64,000 nucleotides of DNA from Burkholderia cenocepacia (GTDB lineage: Bacteria > Pseudomonadota > Gammaproteobacteria > Burkholderiales > Burkholderiaceae): positions 620,001 through 684,000 of the forward strand of contig NZ_CP060040.1 in the NCBI RefSeq assembly GCF_014211915.1. The letters run 5' to 3'. The translations under genes were made by a program, and so were the position numbers. Under the pieces are notes generated by a model, which saw only the letters and a list, made by a program, of their open reading frames with translations, was not told where the DNA came from and ran no database searches. Every line of letters starts with the position of its first letter. Position 1 is the stretch's first letter. Below are positions 27,422 through 36,992 of the stretch, piece by piece.

Positions 27422-29644
27422 ATGAAGATGGACCGACCTGCATTGACCGGGCATCAGAACGAACCGAAACAGGCTGCCGGACATGCGACGCGGTTGTCGC
27501 CGATCGATTTGCTGGAGAACGTGCTCGACAACGGGCGCCTGTTTGCGGCCGTGTTCGCGGCGTGCCTGCTGCTGGCGATCGTCTATGCGATGGCGGCCAC
27601 GCCCGTGTATTCGGCCGATACGCTGATCCAGATCGAGGAGAACAAGGCCAGCGCGCTGGGATCGCTGTCGTCGATCTCCAAGGCGCTCGATATCCAGAAT
27701 TCGGCGGTGGTCGGCGAAATCGACATCGTCCGTTCGCGCTCGGTCGTCATGGAAGCGATGAACGCGACGGCCGCCCAGGCGGAGGTGTCGGTCGAGAACC
27801 GGTTTCCGATCGTCGGCGGGCTGATCGGGTCGTTCCTGCCGAAGGATGCGAACGGCCTCGTCGACGCGCCGTTCGGGATGTCGTCGTGGGCATGGGGCGG
27901 CGAGCGTCTGGAGTTCAATGCGTTCGAGGTGCCGGCCGCGCAGGTCGGCAAGGCGCTGACGTTCGATTATCTCGACGGCAATCGATTCCAGCTGACGGAC
28001 CGCAGCGGCCAGGTGCTGCTGAGCGGGGTGGTCGGCGTGCCGAGCGCGAGCAATGGCTATCGCGTGGACGTGGCACGGATCGTCGCGCACCCGGGCGCGG
28101 AATTCCGGGTGCGACGCGTCGCCACCGACGTGCGTCTCGAAGCAATCCTGAAGAAACTCGGCGTGACCGAGACGAAGCGTCAGTCGGGCATCATGCAATT
28201 GAGCTTCGAGGATGCCGATCCCGTTTTTGCCGCGCGCATGCTCAATGCGATCGCCGCGGCCTACCTGAACTTCAACGCGAGACGCCGCGCCGACGATGCC
28301 GAGCGCACCCTCACGTTCCTCAACGCGCAGATGCCGATCGTCAAGGCCAGGCTGCAACAGGCCGAGCAGGCGCTGAACGCGTTCCGCAATCAGCAGGGTT
28401 CGATCGACGCGCAGGGCGATATCCGGCTGTTGGTCGAGCAACTGGCGTTCGTCGACAAGTCGCGGCTCGAAACGCGGCTCGAGTATCAGGATCTGCTGTC
28501 GAAATACGTGCCGGGGCAACCGCAGGTCGTTGCGGCGGCCAACAAGCTGAAGGAACTCGACAAGCAGGCCGCCGTGTTGAAGGACAAGGCCGCACGCCTG
28601 CCGTCGCAGCAGCAGACGTACTTGCGTCTCGCGCGTGACGTCGAGGTCAACAACCAGCTCTATGTCGGCTTGCTGAACAATGCGCAGCAGTTGCAGATCG
28701 CGGAAGCCGGCACGGTCGGCAACGCATCGGTCGTCGACAAGGCGGTCGTCAGCGACAAGCCGATCCGGCCGAAACGCCTGATGGCGATCCTGGCGGGCGC
28801 GGTGATCGGGCTGATGCTCGGGTTTCTCGCGGCGCAGGGCCGTGCACTGCTGGCCGGCCGCATTCGCGATCCGCATGAGCTGGAAGCGGCGCTCGGTATC
28901 CCGATGCTCGGCATTCTGCCGAATTCGCGCCGCCAGGCCGACGCGGATGCGCACGGAACGCCGGCGTTCTTCGCGACGCAGGCGCCGGCCGACGAGCCGC
29001 TCGCTGACGCGATGGACAGCCTGGCGCTGACGTTGCGGCACCGGCTGGCGGCCTATGGCGGCGACGCGAAGGTCGTGCTGGTGTCGTCCGCGGCGCCCGC
29101 GCAAGGCAAGTCGATGATTGCCGCCAATCTCGCGTACCTGTTCGCCGAGAGGGGGCTCAAGACGGTGATCGTGGATGCCAACCTGCGTGCGCCGGCGTTG
29201 CATCGCTATTTGCCGGTCACCGCGACGCAGGGGCTGTCCGACGTACTCAAGGGCACGCTGCCGGCCGACCAGGCGATTACCCGCGTGGCCGGGCAGCTCG
29301 ATGCACTGCCCGCCGGAACCCAGCGCACGTCGGTGCGCAACCGGTTCGACATCGCGCGTCTCGACAAGCTGGTCGTGTCGCTGCGCAGCGGCTACGACAT
29401 GGTCATCGTGGATGCGCCGGCCGCGCTGCCGGTGGCCGACATCGAGGCCTTGTCGCGGGTGGCCGACATGACGCTGCTGGTGGTGCGCCAGGGTTCGGCG
29501 AACTCGGCCGGCATGACGGACGCGCTCGACAACCTCGGCAAGATCGGGGTGCGCATCGACGGGCTGGTGTTCAACGGTTTCGAGCCGTCGCCGTTGCGCG
29601 GCGTTCGCCGGATGGGCGCCGGCTTCGCCGCGGCGCGCGCGTGA
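27422..29644 (+). CDS. Wzc/BceF-type polysaccharide copolymerase and BY-kinase-like ATPase
   Basis: Inner-membrane protein (740 residues) that controls chain length and couples synthesis to export. It has a Wzz domain between two membrane segments (about residues 39-58 and 455-475) and a cytoplasmic BY-kinase-like domain. Walker A is AAPAQGKS with Lys about residue 563, Walker A' is VIVDANLR with Asp about 585, and Walker B is VIVDAPA with Asp about 664. The C-terminus ends RRMGAGFAAARA with no tyrosine cluster, so the classic autophosphorylated tail is missing. TGGAG at 27411-27415, 6 bases before ATG 27422, decides the start; ATG 27356 lacks one. Confidence 0.9.
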   Translation: MKMDRPALTGHQNEPKQAAGHATRLSPIDLLENVLDNGRLFAAVFAACLLLAIVYAMAATPVYSADTLIQIEENKASALGSLSSISKALDIQNSAVVGEIDIVRSRSVVMEAMNATAAQAEVSVENRFPIVGGLIGSFLPKDANGLVDAPFGMSSWAWGGERLEFNAFEVPAAQVGKALTFDYLDGNRFQLTDRSGQVLLSGVVGVPSASNGYRVDVARIVAHPGAEFRVRRVATDVRLEAILKKLGVTETKRQSGIMQLSFEDADPVFAARMLNAIAAAYLNFNARRRADDAERTLTFLNAQMPIVKARLQQAEQALNAFRNQQGSIDAQGDIRLLVEQLAFVDKSRLETRLEYQDLLSKYVPGQPQVVAAANKLKELDKQAAVLKDKAARLPSQQQTYLRLARDVEVNNQLYVGLLNNAQQLQIAEAGTVGNASVVDKAVVSDKPIRPKRLMAILAGAVIGLMLGFLAAQGRALLAGRIRDPHELEAALGIPMLGILPNSRRQADADAHGTPAFFATQAPADEPLADAMDSLALTLRHRLAAYGGDAKVVLVSSAAPAQGKSMIAANLAYLFAERGLKTVIVDANLRAPALHRYLPVTATQGLSDVLKGTLPADQAITRVAGQLDALPAGTQRTSVRNRFDIARLDKLVVSLRSGYDMVIVDAPAALPVADIEALSRVADMTLLVVRQGSANSAGMTDALDNLGKIGVRIDGLVFNGFEPSPLRGVRRMGAGFAAARA

Positions 29645-29686
29645 TCGCACGGGGAACGCGATGCAACCGGGCGAGGAGCGCAACGC

Positions 29687-30868
29687 ATGAGTGATTCGAT
29701 GGCAGGCAATGACGGGCTGCGGCGCGAAGCGCCCGCGGTGCGGGTCGTGTGGTTTCTCGGGCCGCGGCCGGTGAGCTGGAACGGCGTCATGCGATACAGC
29801 CTCAAATGTATCGACTTCATCCCGGCATTGGCAGGATTCGACGTGGAGCCGGTCGACATTCCGGCCGAACCGCGTTCGTTGAGGCGCTACTGGACACAAT
29901 TCGTGCTGTATCCGCTGCGTGCGATCGCGGCGGCGCGCGCGGGGCACTTCGTGATGCTGTACCAGGAGGACCTGGCCTTCATGATTCCGCTGATTCGCTG
30001 GGCGGGCGGCCGCGTCGGCATCGTGCTGCATCACGTGCAGCGTCCGGGGCAGGTGCGCGGCGTCGTCGAGCAGTTGAAGAATGCGTACATGCGGCTGACG
30101 CAATCGCTGATTGCGACCGCGGACGTGGTGCTCGCGCCGTCCGACGTGACCGCGCAGGAAGCGCTGGCCGATCTGCGCATTCGTGCCGACCGGATCCAGG
30201 TCGTGCCCAATGCATTCGACGACCGCTATGCGCCGATCGACGCCGAGGTGCGTGCACGGGCGCGCGCGATGCTGCTCGCGCGCTTCGGCATCGACACCGG
30301 TGAAGCGTGGGTCGTGCTGAACGTCGGCTCGGACGAAACGCGCAAGAACAATGCGACGCTGTTTCGCGCGCTCGCGTCGCTCGGACGCAAGGACGTGATG
30401 ATGCTGCGGGTAGGGAGCGCGCAAAACCAGGCGAACCGCGAGGAATGCCGCGGCATCGCCGCCCAGGCGGGCATTTCCGCTCATTTCGTCGAGAACGTCG
30501 GCGACGAGGATCTCGGCTACTTTTTCCAGGCATCGGATCTGTACGTATCGCCGACGTTGCACGAAGGATTCGGTCGCACCGTAATCGAAGCGCAGTTCGT
30601 CGGCGTGCCGGTGGTCGCGACCGATTTGCCGGTGTACCGCTATACGATGGGCGACTCGTTCGTGGCCGTCGCCAATGCGATGGATGCCGCCGAATGGGGT
30701 CGACAGATCGAACGCGTCGCCGGCGACCCGTCGCTGCGCGCTGCGCTGGTGAGCGCCGGGCGGGCGAACGCACGGCGCTTTTCGTCCGGCGCGGTCAGCG
30801 CTCAACTGCACGATGCGCTGGAGCGAGCCGTGCACGACCGGCCGCGCGCCGGCCGGGCACCAGCGTGA
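29687..30868 (+). CDS. Glycosyltransferase family 4 (GT-B)
   Basis: A 393-residue retaining GT-B glycosyltransferase of the polysaccharide assembly line. The C-terminal donor domain shows the E-x7-E-type motif HEGFGRTVIEAQFVGVPV, preceded by the linker VLNVGSDETRKNN. GAGGAG 8 bases before ATG 29687 supports the start. The sugar transferred cannot be told. Its stop may overlap a GTG start of the polymerase gene (GTGA at 30865). Confidence 0.88.
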   Translation: MSDSMAGNDGLRREAPAVRVVWFLGPRPVSWNGVMRYSLKCIDFIPALAGFDVEPVDIPAEPRSLRRYWTQFVLYPLRAIAAARAGHFVMLYQEDLAFMIPLIRWAGGRVGIVLHHVQRPGQVRGVVEQLKNAYMRLTQSLIATADVVLAPSDVTAQEALADLRIRADRIQVVPNAFDDRYAPIDAEVRARARAMLLARFGIDTGEAWVVLNVGSDETRKNNATLFRALASLGRKDVMMLRVGSAQNQANREECRGIAAQAGISAHFVENVGDEDLGYFFQASDLYVSPTLHEGFGRTVIEAQFVGVPVVATDLPVYRYTMGDSFVAVANAMDAAEWGRQIERVAGDPSLRAALVSAGRANARRFSSGAVSAQLHDALERAVHDRPRAGRAPA

Positions 30869-30879
30869 AAGAGGCGCCG

Positions 30880-32312
30880 ATGCGAACGATTCGGGCCGAC
30901 GGCCGGACCGCGGCGCTCACGGGTATGGCCGTGTCGACGCTGCTCGTGCTTGCGTTGAGCGTCAATGCGATGCTGCCGGCGCTCGGCGAGATGGAGCCGA
31001 GCGCGACCTGCACATTGCTGGTGGCGGTCGCGGGGTTGATCGCGCTGATCGTCGCACGTCCGGTATTCGCCGTGTCGATCCTGTACACGCTCGTGATCGG
31101 CCTGACCGCATTCGTAGCCGGCGTGGGGATCGAATCCGGCGGTTTCCTGCGGGAAACGGACATCTTCGGTGTCGCGAACGGTGCGTTCAGCCGGCTGCTG
31201 TCGTTCTATGTCATTTTCGTCGCGTGCGCACTGTTCACGTTCGACCGGCTTCTGAACGCGCGCGCCGTCCACTCGCCGATCCGTGCGCGGATGACGCTTC
31301 AGCCGGTCAGCGTGGCGCTCGGGCTGGGGCTGGTCGGCGCGATCCTCGCGACGGGCGTGCTGGCCGGCCTGACCGGCGGCTTCGCGGTGCTGAGCGGCGT
31401 GAACCGCTACGCGCTGCGCAACGACGCGTCGAACAGCACGCTGTTCAACCTGTTCCTGAACAACCAGACGTTCGTCGCGGTGCTGCTCGGCACCTTCTGC
31501 ACGAGTTCGAACCGGGTCTTGCGCTGGACGTCCGTGTGCCTGATCGTCGTCGATCTGGTGCTCGAGGCGTTGCATGGCGAACAGTTCATGGCCGTGCTGC
31601 ACGTTTGCCTGACGATCCTGATCCCGTTCATCGCGATCCACGCGATGAACGGCAAGCCGGTCATGCGTTACCTGGGAATCGGCTCGGTCATCGCGCTCGT
31701 GATCGGCAGCGTGTCGGTGTTCTACGCATACCGGGGCAAGGGCTCGACATCGCGGAAACGGTGGTGTCGCGGTTTCTCGAGCAGGGGCAGGCGTGGTACG
31801 TGGTGGACGGCGACGCACACCTGTTCGGCGCGCCGACGTTCGGTGGCATGGCGGCATTCGGCCGCTTCATCGATTCGCTGGGCTCGTTCACCGAGCCGAC
31901 GTTCTTCAGCGACGCGCCGGTGAGCGGGTTGCGCGACCTGATGCTGTCGTACGGCACGCCCGAGATCCTGAAGGCCTACGTGTTCGACGACGTGACGTTC
32001 ACGATGGGCAACATGGCAGTGCCGGTCTACTGGTTCGGCTATGCGGGCGGCGCGCTCTTCATTGCGCTGACGGGCGCGATCTACGGCGTGGCGAGCGCGA
32101 TGCTGATCCTGGTCGCGATGCGCGGCGGGGTCGTGATGCTGTGGCTCGCCACGAAGATCTTTGCCTACGCGACCTATGCGATGCAGCAGGGTGATTACTG
32201 GACGCTGTTCGGTGCGCGCACGCTGTTCTACCTGGCGATCGCGCTGATCTGGTGGCATTGCATCGACGCGCGGCGCATGCACGCCGATGCGATGCGGACG
32301 GGGACATCTTGA
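30880..32312 (+). pseudogene. Wzy-like polysaccharide polymerase with a -1 frameshift
   Basis: Polytopic protein of about 477 residues in two frames. Frame one runs from ATG 30880 (AAAGAGG 5 bases upstream) through nine or so hydrophobic segments to FYAYRGKG. Frame two resumes LDIAETVVSRFLEQGQ and carries the last periplasmic loop and membrane segments to 32312. One base is missing at 31741-31743, in AAGGGCTCG; adding one restores an unbroken protein. There is no strong Wzy motif, so the call rests on topology and position before a Wzx flippase. As with the acyltransferase at 12517, the deletion lies in GGGCT, which points to a systematic read error rather than two mutations. Confidence 0.7.
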
Positions 32313-33547
32313 ACGCGTTCATCAGGCTCCTGTTTTCGTCGTTCGCGGGCGTGGTGTGCGAAAAGATCATCGGGGCGCTCGCGGCGATCGCAAGCAATCA
32401 CCTGTTCGCGAACATCTACGGCGCGCGGCTGTTCGGCGAGCTGCAGTTCGCGTTGTCGCTGGCCTACGTGATCGGCAGCGTCGCGCTGATTTTCGGCGCA
32501 CAGGTGATCCAGCCGATCCTCGGCAAGCACCCGCGTCTGCGGCACATGGTCGTCTACCGCGCATTCCGCCTGCGGCTCACGCTCACGCTGGCCGTCATGC
32601 TGCTGTTCATGGGGATCGTGGTGATCGTCATGCGGCCGTCGAGCGTATCCGAGCTCACGTTGATCGCGGCCTTCGCGTTGATCGTGGAGCCGATCGCGCT
32701 CGGTTCGCTGATGGCCTATGCCGAATCGAAACCATGGGTGATCACGCGGGCGAGGGCGTACGCCAGCTGTGTGCGCGTGCTGTGGCTGTACATCGCGGCA
32801 CACGCGTCGCTGGGCGTGATCGTCGCCGCGTTCGCGTGGCCGCTCGAAGCCTGCGTGGCGGCCGCGGCACCGTTCAGCCGCTATCGGGAACTGGCGTTGA
32901 AGTCGCCGAAATCGTTTCGCGGCAGCGCGGCCGTCACGAAAGCGCTGGTCGTGCGCGGGCTGCGGATCTGGCCGGCCATCGCGGCCAGCGTGCTGGTACT
33001 GCGCATGGACCGGCTGCTGCTCGGCGTGCTGGTGTCCAAGGCCGATCTCGGCATCTATGCGTCGGCGGCGTCGCTGGTCGAACAATGGAATTCGGTCGGC
33101 ACGACGCTGGCGCTGGCATTGGCGCCCAGCATGGTCTTTTCGGCGCGGACCGAACCGCTCGTGCGCGCCAAGGCGTTGAAGCTCGGCCTGTATCTCGGCC
33201 TCGTCGGCTGTATCGCGTGGGTCGGCAGCTACTTCGTCGGCCGCAAGGTGTTCCTGATGATCTACGGGCCCGCGTTCGTGCAGGGCGTGCCGATCATGAT
33301 CTACGCGACCGGCTGCGCGATCGCCACGTTCGTCGATGCGGGGCTGAGCACGTGGCTCCTGGCCGTGCGCCGCTACCGGCTCATCATGATCAAGCAGGTG
33401 CTGATCGTCGCGGCGATCGTCGCCGCGCCGTTCGTCATGCCGCGCGCGCTGGTGATGTATGCGCCGTCGACGGGCATTGCGGTATCGCTTGTCGTGTTCT
33501 GGTGCGTGGTGCTCGGCAATCTCGCGTTCAACCGGGAGCGGCCATGA
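32309..33547 (+). CDS. Wzx-like polysaccharide flippase (MATE/MOP superfamily)
   Basis: A 412-residue membrane protein with about 12 hydrophobic helices that would flip the lipid-linked repeat unit across the inner membrane. Conserved features include an N-terminal AAIASNHLFANIYGARLFGEL and the mid-protein VLRMDRLLLGVLVSKADLGIY. The start is probably TTG 32309, overlapping the polymerase stop as TTGA; an upstream frame is open but unlike the family. It is followed by a 39-codon minicistron that overlaps its stop. Confidence 0.85.
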   Translation: MNAFIRLLFSSFAGVVCEKIIGALAAIASNHLFANIYGARLFGELQFALSLAYVIGSVALIFGAQVIQPILGKHPRLRHMVVYRAFRLRLTLTLAVMLLFMGIVVIVMRPSSVSELTLIAAFALIVEPIALGSLMAYAESKPWVITRARAYASCVRVLWLYIAAHASLGVIVAAFAWPLEACVAAAAPFSRYRELALKSPKSFRGSAAVTKALVVRGLRIWPAIAASVLVLRMDRLLLGVLVSKADLGIYASAASLVEQWNSVGTTLALALAPSMVFSARTEPLVRAKALKLGLYLGLVGCIAWVGSYFVGRKVFLMIYGPAFVQGVPIMIYATGCAIATFVDAGLSTWLLAVRRYRLIMIKQVLIVAAIVAAPFVMPRALVMYAPSTGIAVSLVVFWCVVLGNLAFNRERP

Positions 33548-33663
33548 GCGGGTGCGCGGGCGGTCGTTCGCCGTGCCGGCAACGGGCCGCGCGCGTGCGC
33601 CGGCATGCGCCGGCGGGGCAAGGAATCGGGAAGGTTTCGAATCGTTGGGGAGGTCGCTCGTGA
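33544..33663 (+). other. 39-codon linking frame between Wzx and the next glycosyltransferase
   Basis: ATG 33544 overlaps the Wzx stop (ATGA), and the frame's own TGA at 33661-33663 overlaps the GTG start of the next gene (GTGA). The encoded peptide (MSGCAGGRSPCRQRAARV and so on) is Arg/Gly-rich and unlike anything I know. It may carry ribosomes across the gap rather than make a functional protein. Confidence 0.35.
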
Positions 33664-34868
33664 AAAACCGGGTGCTGATGGTGATGACGCGGGACATTCC
33701 GCATGACGTATCGAACGGGCGGGAGCGCACGCTGAGCTTCATCCGGAAGGCGATCGGCGACCACATGGACGTGACCGAATTCAAGATCCGGTCGGTGTTC
33801 GAGGACGGCGGCTGGCGCGCGAAGATCGGGGCCGCGGTGCGGGTCGGATGGAGCGTGTTGCGCGGCGCGCCGTGTGCGCTTCAGGTGGCGATGTTCTCGC
33901 ATCCGCGCAAGCGCACGGCGCTGCTGCGCGCCGTCGAGACGATCAAGCCGGACGTGATCTATTTCGACGGCATCCGGCTCGTCGATTACGCGATCCTGGT
34001 GCGGCGCAGCGTGCCGGGCTGCCGGATCGTCGTGGATTTCGACGACCTCATGTCGCGCCGCGCGAACATCCTGCGCGAACAGGATTTTCCGTTGTCGGCC
34101 GGGTATCTGGAGAAGTCGATTCCGGGGCCGTTCGTCAGGCTCGCCAACGCGAGGCTGGTCCGCAACGCATTCCTCGGCTATGAAGCGTTCGCGCTGAAAC
34201 GGCAGGAGCGCGCGGCGATCGACTCGTCGCATGCCGTTACGCTGGTTTCGACCGAGGACGCGCAGTCGCTGCGGCGCTCCCTCACGAACGACGAGGCCGT
34301 GAAGACGCACGTGATCGCGCCGCCGATGCATGCGCTGGTGCCGATGCGGCGTCCGACGGCGCCGTTCCGGTTCGTCTTCATCGGTTCGGACCGGCAGTTG
34401 CAGAACCGCCTCGCGATCGAATACCTGGTGGCGTTGTGGGCGCGTATCCGGCCGGCTACGCCGCTCGTGATCTACGGGCGCATGGCCGGCCGGTACGCGC
34501 CCGTTCCGAACGTCGAATTCGCCGGATTCGCGCCGACCCAGGCGGATGTCTACACCGGGTGCTCGATCGCGTTGTGTCCTGCGTTTCTGCGCGGCGGCAT
34601 CAAGTCGAAGGTGCTGGAGGCGGTTTCGTACGGTTGCGTGCCGGTCGGCAACGAAGCCGCCTTCGAGGGGCTGGGATTCCACGACGAGGCGCTTGCGATG
34701 AGCGACGCGCGACTGGAGCGGTTCGTCGCCGATCCGGCCGCGGATCTGGATCGCGTCGTGGCGGCGGCCACACGCTTCGCCGCCTACTGCGAGCAGCATT
34801 TCAGCATGCCGGTATTCGATCGTCGGTGGCGCGAGCTGATCGCGCCGCCGGCCGGTAGCCCGTCGTGA
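33660..34868 (+). CDS. Glycosyltransferase family 4-like protein
   Basis: A 402-residue GT-B glycosyltransferase. The donor-domain motif GGIKSKVLEAVSYGCVPVG carries the key Glu and Lys. The N-terminal half has the DVIYFDGIRLVDYA strand and a DFDDLMSRRA acceptor region that recurs in glycosyltransferases of exopolysaccharide clusters. GTG 33660 is the start: GGAGG at 33649-33653 lies 6 bases before it, while the longer frame upstream is arginine-rich. Donor sugar unknown. Confidence 0.87.
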   Translation: MKNRVLMVMTRDIPHDVSNGRERTLSFIRKAIGDHMDVTEFKIRSVFEDGGWRAKIGAAVRVGWSVLRGAPCALQVAMFSHPRKRTALLRAVETIKPDVIYFDGIRLVDYAILVRRSVPGCRIVVDFDDLMSRRANILREQDFPLSAGYLEKSIPGPFVRLANARLVRNAFLGYEAFALKRQERAAIDSSHAVTLVSTEDAQSLRRSLTNDEAVKTHVIAPPMHALVPMRRPTAPFRFVFIGSDRQLQNRLAIEYLVALWARIRPATPLVIYGRMAGRYAPVPNVEFAGFAPTQADVYTGCSIALCPAFLRGGIKSKVLEAVSYGCVPVGNEAAFEGLGFHDEALAMSDARLERFVADPAADLDRVVAAATRFAAYCEQHFSMPVFDRRWRELIAPPAGSPS

Positions 34869-34884
34869 CGGGCGCCGCAACGAA

Positions 34885-34906
34885 GAGGAGGGCCTCGATG
34901 GTGTGA
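34885..34906 (+). other. Strong Shine-Dalgarno in front of a two-codon frame (ATG GTG TGA)
   Basis: GAGGAGGG at 34885-34892 is well placed for ATG 34898, which is stopped after one more codon. The frame beyond the TGA stays open to TAA at 35060-35062, but the translation is not recognisable. Either a decayed small gene or a minimal ribosome-parking frame ahead of the hydrolase gene, which itself lacks a good ribosome site. Confidence 0.3.
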
Positions 34907-35068
34907 TTCGAACGGCTCGCGGCCGGCCGGCTTCCGGACCTTGCATGTGCGGCATGGATACCGGAAAGGGGAAAGGCTTCCGCGAGCGATTTGCCGTCCG
35001 GCGGCCGATCGATTCAGCAGTCGGGCCGTCGGACGCCGTACCCATTCTTCACCGATACCTAATAGAAA

Positions 35069-36880
35069 ATGAGACCGATCATATTTGGCGGACGGTTCGG
35101 ATGGCTGCATCCGGGCAACGGGACGCGGGGCGTCGTCCTGTGCAACGCTTACGGACACGAATCCGTCTGGAGTCACGGCGGCATGCGGAATCTGGCGGAT
35201 CGCCTGTCGGCGAGCGGAATGCCGGTGTTGCGTTTCGATTACCGCGGCACCGGCGATTCCGCAGGGGCCGATGGCGCGAACGACCAGTTCGAAACGGCCG
35301 TCGACGACGTGTGCGCGGCCATCGCGCGATTGCGCGAGGAAACCGGCGTCGCACGGGTGACGCTGTGCGGCCTGCGGCTGGGCGCGGCATTCGCGTTGCT
35401 GGCGGCGGACCGATGCGAAGTCGACCAGCTCGTGTTGCTGGCGCCGGTGGCAAGCGGACGCAGCTACGTGCGCGAACTGTCGATCATGCGCAATATCTGG
35501 CTCGACCAGTTGCCGGCGCCGTTGCGCGCGGCCCAGCCGAAAGACGCGCCGCTCAACGTGCTCGGGCAGGTCTACAGTGCGGCGTTCCGTACGCGGCTCA
35601 ATGCATTCGACGCGATCGACGCGTTGAAGGACCGCACCGGTGCGCCGGCATCGAGAACGCTGATCGTCGACATGAGCGCCGGCGGCACCGACGCGCTGCA
35701 GACGCGGCTCGAAGCGCTGGGCGGCAAAGTCGAGCAAAGGCCGTTCGAAGGCTATGCGGCGTTCATGCAGGAGACGACGTTCTCCAGCTTGCCGATGCGC
35801 GTATTCGATGCCGTCGTCGACTGGATCGCGGCCACCGATGGCCGGCAGGGGCCGTCGTCGCGCGCCGTGTTGAAAACGGACTGGGAACCCGACCTGATGC
35901 TGCGCACGCCCGAAGCATGCGAGCGGCCGGTCAGATTCGGCGTGGCCGGCCGCCTGTTCGGCATCCTGTGCACGCCGCACGAGATGCACGACCGTGGGCC
36001 GGTGCTGCTGATCACGAACACGTCGGCCAGTCCGCACGTCGGCGACAGCCGGCTGTCGGTGCGGATTGCCCGTGAGCTGGCGCGTCGCGGCATCGCGTCG
36101 CTGCGCTTCGACGGACGTGGGATCGGCGACAGCTCGCCGGTGCACGGCGCCGGTTCGCCGCAAGATGAGCGCCAGCCGGTCTATTCGAGCGCCGTCGTCG
36201 AGGACGTCGCGACGGCCGCGCACTGGTTGAAGGAGCAGGGGTATCGACAGGTCGTGTCGTTCGGCATCTGCTCGGGCGCATACAGCGCATTGCGTGCGGC
36301 GCTCGCGGGACGCGCGCTGTCTGGCGTCATATCGGTGAACCTGCAGCGCTTCCACGTGCCCGACGGCATCTCGACCGATGCGCTGCGCCAGCATCGCCCC
36401 AATTCGATGGCCGGTTACCGCTCCTCGTTCTTCGAGCTGAAGAAGTGGAAGCAGGTGCTGAGCGGCGATCGAAAGATCATGCCGTTCGTCCGGCTCGTGC
36501 TGAAGCGCTCGACCACGGCGCTGGCGGTGCGGATCGGCGCGTGGCGACGCCGGATCGCCGGCTGGTCGTGCGCGGAGACGATGCCGGTCGATCCGCACGA
36601 GATCCTGCGTACGCTGCAGCGCAAGGAGGTGAGCGCGTTGTTCGTCTGCGGTGCATACGACAGCAGCCTCGATCTGGTGACGATGTATTTCGGGCCGCGC
36701 GGCAAGCGGCTGTCGCGATTTGCCGGCGCGCGTGCCGTCGTGCTCGACGATCTCGATCACAGCGTATTCGGTTCGCATGCCGCCGACGCGGTGGTCGGGC
36801 TGTGCAGCGAATTCGTCAAGGGGCTCGAATCGCGCCGCGCGACGGCGGCGACGATCATCAACGCGGAGTCGCCGGCGTGA
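35069..36880 (+). CDS. Tandem alpha/beta-hydrolase protein with atypical nucleophiles
   Basis: A 603-residue protein made of two alpha/beta-hydrolase domains. Domain 1 (about 1-260) has the strand VLRFDYRGTGDSAG but its elbow reads G101-L-R-L-G105, with Arg where Ser, Cys or Asp is needed. Domain 2 (about 285-600) has LRFDGRGIGDSS and elbow G399-I-C-S-G403, so Cys401 is the likely nucleophile. A late LDDLDHSVFGSHAAD could supply Asp and His to domain 2. Domain 1 is therefore probably non-catalytic. Related hydrolases occur in exopolysaccharide clusters, perhaps as acyl esterases or transferases for the polymer. No signal peptide is visible, so it acts in the cytoplasm. Confidence 0.75.
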   Translation: MRPIIFGGRFGWLHPGNGTRGVVLCNAYGHESVWSHGGMRNLADRLSASGMPVLRFDYRGTGDSAGADGANDQFETAVDDVCAAIARLREETGVARVTLCGLRLGAAFALLAADRCEVDQLVLLAPVASGRSYVRELSIMRNIWLDQLPAPLRAAQPKDAPLNVLGQVYSAAFRTRLNAFDAIDALKDRTGAPASRTLIVDMSAGGTDALQTRLEALGGKVEQRPFEGYAAFMQETTFSSLPMRVFDAVVDWIAATDGRQGPSSRAVLKTDWEPDLMLRTPEACERPVRFGVAGRLFGILCTPHEMHDRGPVLLITNTSASPHVGDSRLSVRIARELARRGIASLRFDGRGIGDSSPVHGAGSPQDERQPVYSSAVVEDVATAAHWLKEQGYRQVVSFGICSGAYSALRAALAGRALSGVISVNLQRFHVPDGISTDALRQHRPNSMAGYRSSFFELKKWKQVLSGDRKIMPFVRLVLKRSTTALAVRIGAWRRRIAGWSCAETMPVDPHEILRTLQRKEVSALFVCGAYDSSLDLVTMYFGPRGKRLSRFAGARAVVLDDLDHSVFGSHAADAVVGLCSEFVKGLESRRATAATIINAESPA

Positions 36881-36992
36881 TTCGATCCGGGCCGGGCTGT
36901 GTCACATGTCGAACAGTCGGCGCACGGAGGCGGTGCTACGGTAACGCATCCGTTCTCTGGCGATACCGCCCGGCTTCTACGCGACCCTGACG

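Noticed and set aside
26921..30835. 1304-residue minus-strand frame across gmhB, the Wzc-like gene and a glycosyltransferase
   Set aside because: It spans several well-supported plus-strand genes and shows no domain; a GC-bias artefact.
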